Both the position numbers and the translations under genes were made by a program. Below, one piece after another: positions 19,263 through 26,509 of a stretch of 64,000 bases of DNA; position 1 is the stretch's first letter; every line of letters begins with the position of its first letter. This stretch comes from Nonomuraea rubra. Lineage in GTDB: Bacteria > Actinomycetota > Actinomycetes > Streptosporangiales > Streptosporangiaceae. The stretch spans positions 3,145,001 through 3,209,000 of the forward strand of contig NZ_JACHMI010000001.1 in NCBI RefSeq assembly GCF_014207985.1, read 5' to 3'. Under the pieces are notes generated by a model, which ran no database searches, had not been told where the DNA came from, and saw only the letters and a program-made list of their open reading frames with translations.

Positions 19263-19858
19263 GCCTTCACCCCCCTCTCCTCCAGCGCGATGCGCAACGC
19301 GCGGACCGCGTAGTAGACCCGGGACTTCACGGTGCCCACCGGGATGCCGAGCGCCGCCGCGGCGTCGTTGACCGACCGGTCCCGCAGGATCGTCTCGTTG
19401 AGGATCTCGCGGTGTGCCGGCGACAACGCCTTCAGCGCCTCGGACACGACCACCTGGTGCAGCAGTCCCTCCATCTCGTCAGGCACGGGCACGCTCTCCA
19501 GCGGCCCGTCGCCCGACTCCTGGGGGCGGGCGTCCCTGCGCCGCCGGTCATCGATCACGATACGTCTGGCGACCGTGGCGAGCCAGGGCATCAGCGAGAC
19601 CGAGTCGGGGTCGAGCTGCTCCGCACTCCGCCAGGCCCGGATCATGGTCTCCTGCACCACGTCTTCCGCCCACTGCCGATCGCCCGCGGTCAGCCGGATC
19701 ACGAAGGCCAGGAGCGGCCTGTGGTATTCCCGGTAGAGCGCGGACACGACCACCTCGTCGTCCGGGCGTACGCGCCGGATCCAGTGTCGTAAGCGCGGCT
19801 TGCCCATCGGGGCGGCTCCCTCGGCCGAGGGCGGGGGATACGTGCTGATTCGCATCAT
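19259..19858 (-). CDS. ECF RNA polymerase sigma factor (partner of the anti-sigma)
   Basis: 199 aa. Region 2 around YREYHRPLLAFVIRLTAGDR and AEDVVQETMIRAWR; region 4 around SPAHREILNETILRDRSVND and LGIPVGTVKSRVYYAVRAL. The ATG at 19858 has AAGGGGA just upstream; ATG codons at 19855 and 19807 are in frame. Coupled by ATGA to the anti-sigma gene. It resembles the SigK/SigL type of membrane-anti-sigma-controlled ECF factors; the exact group is not certain. Confidence 0.93.
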   Translation of the reverse strand: MMRISTYPPPSAEGAAPMGKPRLRHWIRRVRPDDEVVVSALYREYHRPLLAFVIRLTAGDRQWAEDVVQETMIRAWRSAEQLDPDSVSLMPWLATVARRIVIDDRRRRDARPQESGDGPLESVPVPDEMEGLLHQVVVSEALKALSPAHREILNETILRDRSVNDAAAALGIPVGTVKSRVYYAVRALRIALEERGVKA

Positions 19859-19936
19859 TCCCCTTTCTCAGTCCGTCGAGAGGTGGTACGGGAGGCCGCC
19901 CTGGCACGGTTCAACAGATCGCGGAAGATAATCCGA

Positions 19937-19966
19937 TTGCATCGCCGGGGACACCGTGCGTAGAGT
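19937..19966 (+). promoter_or_regulatory. Possible promoter of the rsgA leader
   Basis: TTGCAT (19937-19942) and TAGAGT (19961-19966) are 18 bases apart. Transcription would start near 19973, about 26 bases before the upstream ORF. Confidence 0.5.
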
Positions 19967-19978
19967 CGCTCCAGCAAC

Positions 19979-20077
19979 TGATCGAGGAGGTGAGGACTAT
20001 GCGGGCCGTCCTGTTCAACGTGTCCTCAGCTCACCTCCGGGCGCTCATCTGACCAGCCCGTTCTTCCTTCTCGATCA
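19979..20077 (+). promoter_or_regulatory. Structured 5' leader of rsgA with alternative pairings
   Basis: GGAGGTGAG (19986-19994), the ribosome-binding site of the upstream ORF, is perfectly complementary to CTCACCTCC (20030-20038), which lies inside that ORF. TGAGGAC (19991-19997) can pair instead with GTCCTCA (20022-20028), and TGATCGAG (19979-19986) with CTCGATCA (20070-20077). These mutually exclusive stems are typical of translation-dependent attenuators. Confidence 0.65.
19999..20052 (+). CDS. 17-aa upstream ORF (leader peptide) of rsgA
   Basis: ATG 19999 follows a very strong ribosome-binding site (GAGGAGGTGAGG). It encodes MRAVLFNVSSAHLRALI and a TGA, 39 bp before the rsgA start. The ORF overlaps the inverted repeats that can hide its own ribosome-binding site. 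I do not recognise the peptide; ribosome stalling on it could change folding of the leader. Confidence 0.6.
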   Translation: MRAVLFNVSSAHLRALI

Positions 20078-20091
20078 AAGGTTTCACTACG

Positions 20092-21189
20092 TTGTCTTAC
20101 GATCTTTCCCTGCTCGGCTGGACCGCCTTCCGCGCCGCCGAGCTGCCTGACGGCACCGTCCCGGCCCGCGTCTCCCGCGTCGACCGCGGCGCCGCCGAGG
20201 TCATCGCCGCCGACGGCCAGCACCAGGCCAGGTACGGCGCCCGCGTACGCCGCGCCTCCGCCGCCGACCCGGTGGCGCTGCCCTGCGTCGGCGACTGGGC
20301 CGCGCTCAGATGGCTGCCCGAGGGCCGCTACGAGCTCGACGAGGTCCTGCCCCGCACGACCGCCTTCGTCCGGGGTGGCGTCAGCCGCGACTCGGTCGGC
20401 GGCCTGTCGGGCGACGGCCAGGGCCAGGTGCTCGCGGCCAACGTGGACGTCGTCTTCGTCGCCGAGCCGTCGATGCACGCCACCGACTTCGCCGACCTCG
20501 GCCGCATCGAGCGCCTCGTCGCCCTCGCCTGGGAGTCCGGCGGCACGCCCGTCGTCCTCATCACCAAGTCCGACCTGTTCGAGAGCGGCCTGGACGACCT
20601 CCTCGCCGACGTCCGCGGCACCGCGCCCGGCGTGGCCGTGCACGCCGTCTCCTCCCTCCAAGGGGACGGGGTCCGGCTCGTCCACGACCACCTGGAGGGC
20701 TCCCGCACGGCCGTCATCCTCGGCCCGTCGGGCGCCGGCAAGTCCACCCTGGTCAACGCCCTGGCCGGCGACACCGTCATGGAGACCCAGCAGGTACGCG
20801 CCGCGGACGGCCGCGGCCGCCACACCACCGTGCACCGGGAGCTGATCCCGCTGCCCGGGGGCGGGCTCGTCATCGACACCCCGGGCATCCGCCGCATCGG
20901 CCTCTACGACATGGGGGAGGGCGTCGACCTCGTCTTCTCCGACATCGAGGCCCTCGCCGGCCAGTGCCGCTTCGCCGACTGCGGCCACGACGGCGAGCCG
21001 GGCTGCGCGGTGCTCGCCGCCCTGGAGCGGGGGGAGCTGCCGGAGCGGCGGCTGGAGAGCTGGCGCAAGCTGCAGCGGGAGGCGGCGTGGATGGCCTCCA
21101 GGACTGACGCTCGGCTGCGCAAGGAACAGCAGAACAAGTGGAAGATCATCACCAAGGAGATGCGCCGCTCAGGCCGCAACCGCCCCTGA
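20092..21189 (+). CDS. rsgA: Ribosome small-subunit-dependent GTPase A
   Basis: 365 aa. Circularly permuted GTPase that assists 30S maturation. An OB-fold N-terminus (residues about 20-110) precedes G4 (ITKSD), then G1 (GPSGAGKST), G3 (DTPG) and a C-terminal zinc knuckle with the pattern C-x5-C-x-H-x5-C (CRFADCGHDGEPGC). The start is TTG 20092 (MSYDLSLLGWTAF), with AAAGG about ten bases upstream; no ATG or GTG lies in a sensible position. A weak start behind an upstream ORF suggests that initiation is controlled. Confidence 0.94.
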   Translation: MSYDLSLLGWTAFRAAELPDGTVPARVSRVDRGAAEVIAADGQHQARYGARVRRASAADPVALPCVGDWAALRWLPEGRYELDEVLPRTTAFVRGGVSRDSVGGLSGDGQGQVLAANVDVVFVAEPSMHATDFADLGRIERLVALAWESGGTPVVLITKSDLFESGLDDLLADVRGTAPGVAVHAVSSLQGDGVRLVHDHLEGSRTAVILGPSGAGKSTLVNALAGDTVMETQQVRAADGRGRHTTVHRELIPLPGGGLVIDTPGIRRIGLYDMGEGVDLVFSDIEALAGQCRFADCGHDGEPGCAVLAALERGELPERRLESWRKLQREAAWMASRTDARLRKEQQNKWKIITKEMRRSGRNRP

Positions 21190-21605
21190 CCGCACCCCGC
21201 CCGACCGCCTGCCCGCTGCCCGCACCCCGGCCCACCTAACCGGGCCCACCGCCACCATGCCCACTCCCGCCGTGCCCTCCCGTCGTGCCTGCCCCCGCCG
21301 GGCCCGCACCCCGCGGGCTCGCGCTGGGGTGGCGCTGGGGTGGCGCCGGGCAAGGGCCGCAGGCTTGCGATAGCGTCCGTCGCGCGCCGACCACGCTGTG
21401 CGGGCGCGGGCTCGTGATCGCATTCGCGTGCGCGGCCGCCTCAGGGCGCCTGGCACTTCGGGACGCCGCGTCGGCGGGGTGGAGCCCGGCGCGATGCGGG
21501 CGGTGCTCAGCCGGGTGGTGTTGGGTGGGCGTTGGTCGTGCGGGTGTGGGTGAAAGGGCGTGGCTGGGGAGGCGAGGAGCGGGCGTCAGGGGGTAGGCAC
21601 AGGTC
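21190..21605. other. 416-bp GC-rich intergenic region
   Basis: No coding frame with actinomycete codon bias and a usable start was found. The region is low in complexity and holds a short tandem repeat (CTGGGGTGGCG twice, around 21323-21345). The promoter of the phosphoribosyltransferase gene must be in its right part, but no convincing -10/-35 is seen. Confidence 0.6.
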
Positions 21606-22232
21606 ATGGAGCTCTTCGCAGACCGGGCAGACGCAGGGGCGCAGCTCGCCGAGCGGCTTCGGGACGCGCACGACCCCGTGATCCTGGCCCTGCCGCGCGG
21701 CGGTGTGGCGGTGGCGGTGCCCATCGCGCGCCGCCTCGACGCCGTGCTCGACGTGCTCGTGACGAGGAAGATCGGCTACCCGCCGACCCCCGAGCTGGGC
21801 GTCGGGGCGGTGGCGGAGGGTGGCGAGCCGGTGTTCGACCCGCTGCTGCTGCGACGCCTCGGCATGACCCCCGAGGACGTCGCCGACGTGGTGGAGGAGG
21901 AACGGCTGGAGCTCGCCCGGCGGGTACGCGCCTACCGCGGCGACCGCCCCCTGCCCCCGCTCGAGGGCAGGGAGGTGATCGTGGTGGACGACGGCCTGGC
22001 CACCGGCGGCACCGCGAGGGCCGCGCTCAGGGCGGTGGCCACGATGAAGCCCGCCAAGGTGACGCTGGCCGTGCCGGTCGGGGCCCGCGAGACCGTGCAG
22101 TCCATGCTGGAGGAGGCGGACGAGGTGGTCGTGCTCAGGACGCCGCTCGACTTCCGGGCGGTGGGCCAGTGGTACGAACGTTTCGACCAGCTCAGCGACG
22201 CCGACGTACTTCACCTGCTGGGCCGCGACTGA
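21606..22232 (+). CDS. Phosphoribosyltransferase-family protein
   Basis: 208 aa. PRTase fold with the PRPP loop VIVVDDGLATGGTARAAL at about residues 120-137. The N-terminal half (DAHDPVILALPRGGVAVAVP, TRKIGYPPTPELGVGAVAEGG) is typical of the stand-alone PRTase group often found near stress or dormancy genes in actinobacteria. No substrate-defining hood is recognisable. It is convergent with the HATPase gene, only 17 bp away. Confidence 0.88.
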   Translation: MELFADRADAGAQLAERLRDAHDPVILALPRGGVAVAVPIARRLDAVLDVLVTRKIGYPPTPELGVGAVAEGGEPVFDPLLLRRLGMTPEDVADVVEEERLELARRVRAYRGDRPLPPLEGREVIVVDDGLATGGTARAALRAVATMKPAKVTLAVPVGARETVQSMLEEADEVVVLRTPLDFRAVGQWYERFDQLSDADVLHLLGRD

Positions 22233-22249
22233 GCCCCTCCAGCGACGCC

Positions 22250-22723
22250 TCAGGTCGTGATGATCGCCCAGACGATCTTGCGGGTGCCCTCCGGTGAGAG
22301 CCAGCCCCACGCCGTGCACAGGGCGTCCACCAGCCGCAACCCCCGCCCGTACTCCGAGAAGACGTCCGGCGCGGCCGTCACGGGCACGCTGTGGCTGTAG
22401 TCGGTCACCACGCAAGCCAGCTCCGCCTCGTGTGACAACAGCCGCAGTTGCGCGGCCCCGCCACCGTGGCGCATCGCGTTGGTCACCAGCTCGGAGACCA
22501 CCAGCTGGGCGTCGAAGGCGTGCTCCAGGTTCCCCCACGAGGAGAGCGTCTGATCGACGAACCGGCGGGCCGTCGCGACGCACGACGGCTCCAGCGCGGT
22601 GCCGCGGTGGAAGGGGAACACGGCGTCGCACGCACCGGCACGTCCTTCCACCAGCACGGTGGAAAGCCATCGTGGTGGCCGGGCACCGATGGCGGCTTGC
22701 GGCCGAGCGTCGAAAGTCGTCAT
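22250..22723 (-). CDS. RsbW/SpoIIAB-like HATPase_c regulatory kinase
   Basis: 157 aa. Anti-sigma-type histidine-kinase-like ATPase domain: N box SELVTNAMRHGGG, G1-like VVTDYSHSVP and G2 GRGLRLVDAL. Such proteins phosphorylate or sequester partners in actinomycete regulatory networks. The ATG at 22723 is chosen because GGGGG lies six bases upstream; an ATG at 22762 is in frame without a ribosome-binding site. It is divergent from the XRE regulator and shares its operator region, like other WhiJ-type gene sets that pair an XRE protein, a DUF397 protein and an RsbW-like protein. Confidence 0.88.
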   Translation of the reverse strand: MTTFDARPQAAIGARPPRWLSTVLVEGRAGACDAVFPFHRGTALEPSCVATARRFVDQTLSSWGNLEHAFDAQLVVSELVTNAMRHGGGAAQLRLLSHEAELACVVTDYSHSVPVTAAPDVFSEYGRGLRLVDALCTAWGWLSPEGTRKIVWAIITT

Positions 22724-22798
22724 TCTGGCCCCCGAAGCGCGGTCTGGTGATCCAATGCCCATCTTTACGGGGAGTGCTTACCGATGCAAGACTTTTCG

Positions 22799-22836
22799 TA
22801 GTTTACGGATGCGAACCGCATCTGCACGTGCAGATG
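22799..22836 (+). promoter_or_regulatory. XRE-gene promoter with perfect palindromic operator
   Basis: TAGTTT at 22799-22804 is a plausible -10. CATCTGCACGTGCAGATG at 22819-22836 is a perfect 18-bp palindrome starting 14 bases after the -10. Just upstream, GATGCG-AAC-CGCATC (22809-22823) is a further inverted repeat. The core TGCACGTGCA recurs before the DUF397 gene. Confidence 0.65.
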
Positions 22837-22852
22837 ACCTAGGAGCGGCGGA

Positions 22853-23734
22853 GTGAGCGCACAGAGCACGGAAGGGAAGCTTCTCAGCTATTCGCCGGGA
22901 AGCCCGACGGTGCTGCGGATCCTGCTGGGGACGCAACTGCGCAGGCTCCGTACGGAGAAGGGTATCTCCCGCGAGGACGCCGGATACTCGATTCGGGCAT
23001 CTCACGCAAAAATCAGCCGACTGGAGCTCGGCCAGGTCAGCTTCAAGCAGCGCGACGTGGCCGACCTGCTCACCCTGTACGGCGTCACCGACCCCGAGGA
23101 ACGCGAGCCGCTGCTGGCCCTGGCCAAGCAGGCCAACGCCCCCGGCTGGTGGCACCAGTACGGCGACCTGCTGCCCGCCTGGTTCGAGGTCTACATCGGC
23201 CTGGAGGGTGCCGCGGCCGGCATCCGTACCTACGAGAACCAGTTCGTCCCCGGTCTGCTCCAGACACCCGCCTATGCCAGGGCGGTGATCGAGCTGGCAC
23301 ACGAGAAGGCGGCCGAGTCGGAGCTGGAGCGCCGGGTGGCGCTGCGCATGACCCGGCAGAAGCGGCTGGAGAGCGGCCTGACGATCTGGGCCGTGATCGA
23401 CGAGGCCGTGGTGCGCCGCACGCTGGGCGGCTCCGAGACCATGCGGGAGCAGATCGCGCACCTGCTGGAGATCACGGCCGAGCGCAACATCACCGTGCAG
23501 GTCATGCCGTTCGACCGCGGTGGCCACGCGGCGGCCGGCGGCCCGTTCAGCATCCTGCGCTTCCCCGAGCCCGAGCTGCCGGACGTCGTCTACATGGAGC
23601 AGCTCACCAGTGCCCTCTACCTGGACAAGCCCGCCGATTCCGACCACTACATGGAGGTCATGGACCGGCTGAGCATCCAGGCGGAGGAGCCCAAGGCGAC
23701 CAGACGCTTCCTGGAGCGCCTCCTATCCGAATGA
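22853..23734 (+). CDS. XRE-family regulator with DUF5753 domain (WhiJ-like)
   Basis: 293 aa. Helix-turn-helix at residues about 23-78 (LGTQLRRLRTEKGISREDAG, HAKISRLELGQ), then the DUF5753 domain from about 95 to 285 (YENQFVPGLLQTPAYARAVI, ITVQVMPFDRGGHAAAGGPF). GTG start with AGGAGCGG upstream. In this family the HTH protein is usually linked to a DUF397 protein, and some pairs affect development and antibiotic production in Streptomyces. Here the DUF397 gene follows after 165 bp. The palindromes in front of both genes are the likely binding sites. Confidence 0.93.
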   Translation: MSAQSTEGKLLSYSPGSPTVLRILLGTQLRRLRTEKGISREDAGYSIRASHAKISRLELGQVSFKQRDVADLLTLYGVTDPEEREPLLALAKQANAPGWWHQYGDLLPAWFEVYIGLEGAAAGIRTYENQFVPGLLQTPAYARAVIELAHEKAAESELERRVALRMTRQKRLESGLTIWAVIDEAVVRRTLGGSETMREQIAHLLEITAERNITVQVMPFDRGGHAAAGGPFSILRFPEPELPDVVYMEQLTSALYLDKPADSDHYMEVMDRLSIQAEEPKATRRFLERLLSE

Positions 23735-23766
23735 GCCCGGATGAGTCCGGATAAGTCCGGATGAGC
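23731..23766. repeat. 10-bp tandem repeat at XRE stop codon
   Basis: ATGAGYCCGG-type units (10 bp) are repeated about 3.6 times, beginning at the XRE stop codon (TGA 23732-23734). Confidence 0.9.
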
Positions 23767-23787
23767 TGCTGATTTCCCTGTGATCCA

Positions 23788-23824
23788 CTCCATACCGGGA
23801 TTTTTGGTCGTCCGGTATATGGAG
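23788..23824 (+). terminator. Hairpin between XRE and DUF397 genes
   Basis: CTCCATACCGG (23788-23798) pairs with CCGGTATATGGAG (23812-23824) in an 11-base stem with a two-base bulge; the loop carries TTTTT. It could terminate the XRE message or lie just upstream of the DUF397 promoter. Confidence 0.5.
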
Positions 23825-23839
23825 CTCTGCCTGTTGCCG

Positions 23840-23876
23840 TATTGTCACCTCGCAAACGCGGATGCACGTGCATCCG
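23840..23876 (+). promoter_or_regulatory. DUF397-gene promoter with palindromic operator
   Basis: TATTGT at 23840-23845 is a plausible -10. CGGATGCACGTGCATCCG at 23859-23876 is a perfect 18-bp palindrome starting 14 bases after its end. Geometry and core sequence match the operator of the XRE gene. Confidence 0.65.
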
Positions 23877-23899
23877 TAAGATCGCGAGGAGCTGCCCCC

Positions 23900-24133
23900 A
23901 TGCACGAGTTCCGGAACGGAACGCCCGCCGGCCGCCTTCCCGTCGTCTGGCGCAAGAGCAAGCGGAGCAACCCCAACGGCAACTGCGTCGAAGTCGCGAA
24001 CCTGCCCACGGGGGAGATCGCCATGCGTAACTCACGCTTTCCCGAAGGACCGGCGCTGGTCTACACCCGCGCCGAGATCACCGCGTTCGTCCTCGGGGCG
24101 AAGGACGGGGAGTTCGACGACCTCATTGTCTGA
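23900..24133 (+). CDS. DUF397 protein, partner of the XRE regulator
   Basis: 77 aa, single DUF397 domain: VWRKSKRSNPNGNCVEVANL, then MRNSRFPEGPALVYTRAEITAFVLGAKDGEFD. DUF397 proteins are small actinomycete-specific partners of XRE/DUF5753 regulators, in a toxin-antitoxin-like or regulator/co-regulator arrangement. The ATG has GAGGAG nine to ten bases upstream. It has its own promoter and operator. Confidence 0.93.
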   Translation: MHEFRNGTPAGRLPVVWRKSKRSNPNGNCVEVANLPTGEIAMRNSRFPEGPALVYTRAEITAFVLGAKDGEFDDLIV

Positions 24134-24175
24134 GGCCGTCCGAGGGCGTCCGCCGTTGTCTGAGGTCGTCCGAGG
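24126..24175. repeat. 30-bp-period direct repeat at DUF397 stop
   Basis: TTGTCTGAGGYCGTCCGAGG occurs at 24126-24145, across the DUF397 stop codon, and again at 24156-24175. Confidence 0.9.
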
Positions 24176-24195
24176 CAGGCTGGGACCGCCATCCG

Positions 24196-24229
24196 GCCGC
24201 CGGGTTACGGTCCCGGCGGCGCGGGTTTT
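24196..24229 (+). terminator. Terminator between convergent DUF397 and isomerase-like genes
   Basis: A perfect nine-base stem (GCCGCCGGG/CCCGGCGGC) with a seven-base loop is followed by GCGGGTTTT on the plus strand. Confidence 0.75.
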
Positions 24230-24232
24230 CGG

Positions 24233-24886
24233 TCACCGAGGTTGTGACGGGGGCGCGTTGTGCCAGCGCCAGCGTGTCAGGCGGGGACGGCCGGGAAGTT
24301 CGGCGCGGCCCGTGGCCCACAGCAGGGTCGTCCAGGGGTCGGTGTCGCGGGGAGCGTCCGGGAAGAGCCGGGCGAGCACTCGGGCGCACGCCCCGGCGGG
24401 CGGGTTCCAGGTGAGGCCCAGGCCCTCGGCCAGGTCGTGCACGTGGACGAGGGTTTCGGTGAGGCCCATCGCGGCGGAGGCCGTGGCGTCGGCGGGGCCG
24501 AAGACGTGGTGGGCGCGGGCGTGCGGCGGTGCGGTGCGTACCATCGCGGCCAGCAGCGCGCCGCTCGACTGCAGCACCTGCATCAGGCCCGTGACGCCGG
24601 CGGCGCGGTCGGCGCGCACGGCGACGCCGGGGCCGCCCGGGCGGCGGCTGTCCAGGGCGAACGGCACGTTGACGTCCAGCGGCGGCGTCGTGAGGCCGAG
24701 CTGGACGGCGTAGGCGAACAGGTCGTCGGCCAGGTGTTCGGCCGTCTCCCAGCAGGTCCAGTCGAGCGAGCCCGCGCCGGCGTCCCAGGCGGGCTCCGGC
24801 GCCTGCCGGAGTGTCTCGACGGCGAGGCGGACGATCTCGTCGAGGTCGGCCGCGGCGGCCGCCGGCGTGGGCTGTGGTGCTGACAT
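24233..24886 (-). CDS. Maleylpyruvate isomerase N-terminal (DinB-like) domain protein
   Basis: 217 aa. DinB-like helical bundle; SLDWTCWETAEHLADDLFAYAVQL carries the first expected metal-ligand His and LTETLVHVHDLAEGLGL the later one. Third protein of this superfamily in the window and divergent from the other two. The ATG at 24886 is preferred because TAGGGT lies exactly seven bases upstream; GTG 24904 is in frame. Substrate unknown. Confidence 0.82.
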   Translation of the reverse strand: MSAPQPTPAAAAADLDEIVRLAVETLRQAPEPAWDAGAGSLDWTCWETAEHLADDLFAYAVQLGLTTPPLDVNVPFALDSRRPGGPGVAVRADRAAGVTGLMQVLQSSGALLAAMVRTAPPHARAHHVFGPADATASAAMGLTETLVHVHDLAEGLGLTWNPPAGACARVLARLFPDAPRDTDPWTTLLWATGRAELPGRPRLTRWRWHNAPPSQPR

Positions 24887-24893
24887 GGCAGGC

Positions 24894-24899
24894 ACCCTA
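24894..24899 (-). promoter_or_regulatory. -10 element TAGGGT, seven bases before ATG 24886
   Basis: On the minus strand TAGGGT is followed by GGCAGGC-complementary sequence of seven bases and then the ATG, indicating a leaderless transcript. Confidence 0.5.
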
Positions 24900-25008
24900 T
24901 CCACGCCGGGCGGCCCGTCGACGCGGTGCCCGCCGGCCTCGGCGACAGGCGGCCACCGCGCCGTGGGTCAGCGCCGCACGCGCGTGCGGCCCTCGAAGGC
25001 GTGGGCTG

Positions 25009-26208
25009 TCAGCGGTACACGCGGGGGTCGGCCTTGAGGCCGCGCGTCAGCCGTACGGTGATGAACTCGTTGTCGTCCGGCTTGCCGGCCGTCCGGCCGT
25101 TGGAGAAGGGGAAGTTGTTGTCGTCGAGCACGCCCAGCGTGCGGTCGTCGAGGATGATCACGTCCTCGATCGTCTGGAACGGGAACCGGAACGTGCCCGG
25201 GGCGCCGCCCAGCCCGCGCGGGTCGGCGAGGTTCAGCAGGTCGGCGACCAGGGTCTTGTCCAGGGCGCCGTCCCGGTCCTGGTCGCGCTTGTCGGCCAGG
25301 TAGATGCGCTTGACCTTGGCGGCGTCGCCCTGCCCGTTGTCCCGCTCGATGATCAGGAACCGGTTCTCGTCGACCGCGATGGCGTCGCCGATGGCGTGGG
25401 AGGGGTCCTCCAGCCGGTAGGTCCACCTGCGGTCGGTGTAGGCGCGCTTGCGCAGGTCGAACTCGTACATCCGCAGCGTGCCCGCGGGGTCGCCGCTGAC
25501 CGTGCCCTCCAGCAGCGGGTAGAGTCGGCGGCCGTCCACGGCCCTGGCCATGCCCTCGAAGCCCTTGCTGCTGGCCAGGTTGGGCTGCCGGCCGTTCAGG
25601 TCCGGGTTCTCGGGGGCCTGGACGCCGGGGAGCGGAGTGGGGGCCTCCAGGAGGCGGCCCTTGTGGTCGAAGTGCAGCAGGTACGGGCCGAACTCGTCGC
25701 CGATCCAGTACGTGCCGTCCGTCGCGCGCACGATCGACTCGACGTCGAAGTCGGCGCCGGTCAGCGTGCGGTCCTGGCGGGTCAGGGCGAAGGGGACGAG
25801 CCCGCGCGGGTCGGTGAGGTTGAAGCCGCCGAGCACCTTGACGGTCTTGGACCGGAAGTCCGGCTCGATGCGGTGGATCCGCAGCAGGAAGTCCGAGCTG
25901 TTGGCCTTGTTGCCGTAGCCGTTGTCGGAGAGCACGTCGAAGGTGCCGTCGTGGCGGCGCGCGATGCCGCTGAAGCCCTGCACCGGCTGGCCGGCGAACG
26001 GCGGGGTGACGCCGTTGACCGGCGCCGTGCCCAGCAGGGAGCCCGACGGCTCGCTGCCCGGGACGAACGTCAGCGCGGGCAGGGAGGCGAACCCGGTCAG
26101 CGTGGCCTGCCCGAAGGAGGAGGACCGGCCGGGGTCCGCGGTGGCCGGGGCGGCTGCCAGACCGAGGGTCAGCGCGCCGGCGCACATCAGGATCGCGATG
26201 CGTTTCAT
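25009..26208 (-). CDS. Secreted esterase-like/phytase-like beta-propeller protein
   Basis: 399 aa. Signal peptide at residues 1-25 (IAILMCAGALTLGLAAAPATA). The rest matches the esterase-like activity of phytase family (PF13449 type): GFSGIARRHDGTFDVLSDNG, DFDVESIVRATDGTYWIGDE, GFEGMARAVDGRRLYPLLEG and a C-terminal LDDRTLGVLDDNNFPFSNGR. The family is exported and probably hydrolyses phosphoesters; the specificity is not established. The ATG at 26208 follows TAGGGT by seven bases. Confidence 0.9.
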   Translation of the reverse strand: MKRIAILMCAGALTLGLAAAPATADPGRSSSFGQATLTGFASLPALTFVPGSEPSGSLLGTAPVNGVTPPFAGQPVQGFSGIARRHDGTFDVLSDNGYGNKANSSDFLLRIHRIEPDFRSKTVKVLGGFNLTDPRGLVPFALTRQDRTLTGADFDVESIVRATDGTYWIGDEFGPYLLHFDHKGRLLEAPTPLPGVQAPENPDLNGRQPNLASSKGFEGMARAVDGRRLYPLLEGTVSGDPAGTLRMYEFDLRKRAYTDRRWTYRLEDPSHAIGDAIAVDENRFLIIERDNGQGDAAKVKRIYLADKRDQDRDGALDKTLVADLLNLADPRGLGGAPGTFRFPFQTIEDVIILDDRTLGVLDDNNFPFSNGRTAGKPDDNEFITVRLTRGLKADPRVYR

Positions 26209-26215
26209 GCCGGGC

Positions 26216-26221
26216 ACCCTA
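26216..26221 (-). promoter_or_regulatory. -10 element TAGGGT, seven bases before ATG 26208
   Basis: Same TAGGGT-N7-ATG arrangement as at 24886; indicates a leaderless message for the phytase-like gene. Confidence 0.5.
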
Positions 26222-26323
26222 GGGCGGGCACATGACGCGATCTCGAACGCACGGCAACGGGCGATGACAACCAGATGTCCGGCAGGTCCTGAAATGTCCG
26301 GAAATCTGGAGGGAAAATGTGAA

Positions 26324-26361
26324 GACTTCGCCACCGCGGTTGGCGCCCGCGGTGCGAAGTC
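26324..26361 (-). terminator. Strong hairpin downstream of whiB-like gene
   Basis: GACTTCG(C)CACCGCGG and CCGCGGTGCGAAGTC form a 15-base stem with one bulge around TTGGCGC. On the minus strand it is followed by a T-rich stretch (TTCACATTTT), so it reads as a terminator for the whiB-like transcript. Confidence 0.7.
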
Positions 26362-26384
26362 GGTGAAGTCACGTGCTGGGGTGA

Positions 26385-26493
26385 ACCATCCGGAGCCTGA
26401 TCAGGCAGTTGTCCCGACCGGGTTCACCAGAGCCTGGCAAGGTGGTCCAGGCTCCGGCTCATCGGGACAACTGCGTGATCACGCGATGATGGT
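26385..26493. repeat. 109-bp element with about 32-bp inverted arms
   Basis: The arms 26395-26417 and 26462-26484 are inverted repeats with 2 mismatches in 23; the inner 13 bases (GCAGTTGTCCCGA) are perfect. Similarity extends outward to ACCATC (26385-26390) and GATGGT (26488-26493). An inner hairpin (GAGCCTGG/CCAGGCTC, 26430-26454) sits in the middle. Each arm also contains its own TGATCA-centred palindrome. It begins 16 bp after the whiB-like stop. It may be a large terminator, a MITE-like insertion or a structured RNA. Confidence 0.8.
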
Positions 26494-26509
26494 GATGCTG
26501 CCGGGTGTG

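Noticed and set aside
21236..21600. Several open frames in the rsgA-PRTase gap
   Set aside because: They overlap each other on both strands, have no ribosome-binding sites and show low-complexity Arg/Pro/Ala composition.
26395..26484. tRNA-like or IS-end element
   Set aside because: No cloverleaf folds from the sequence, and no transposase or target duplication was seen; it is reported only as an inverted-repeat element.
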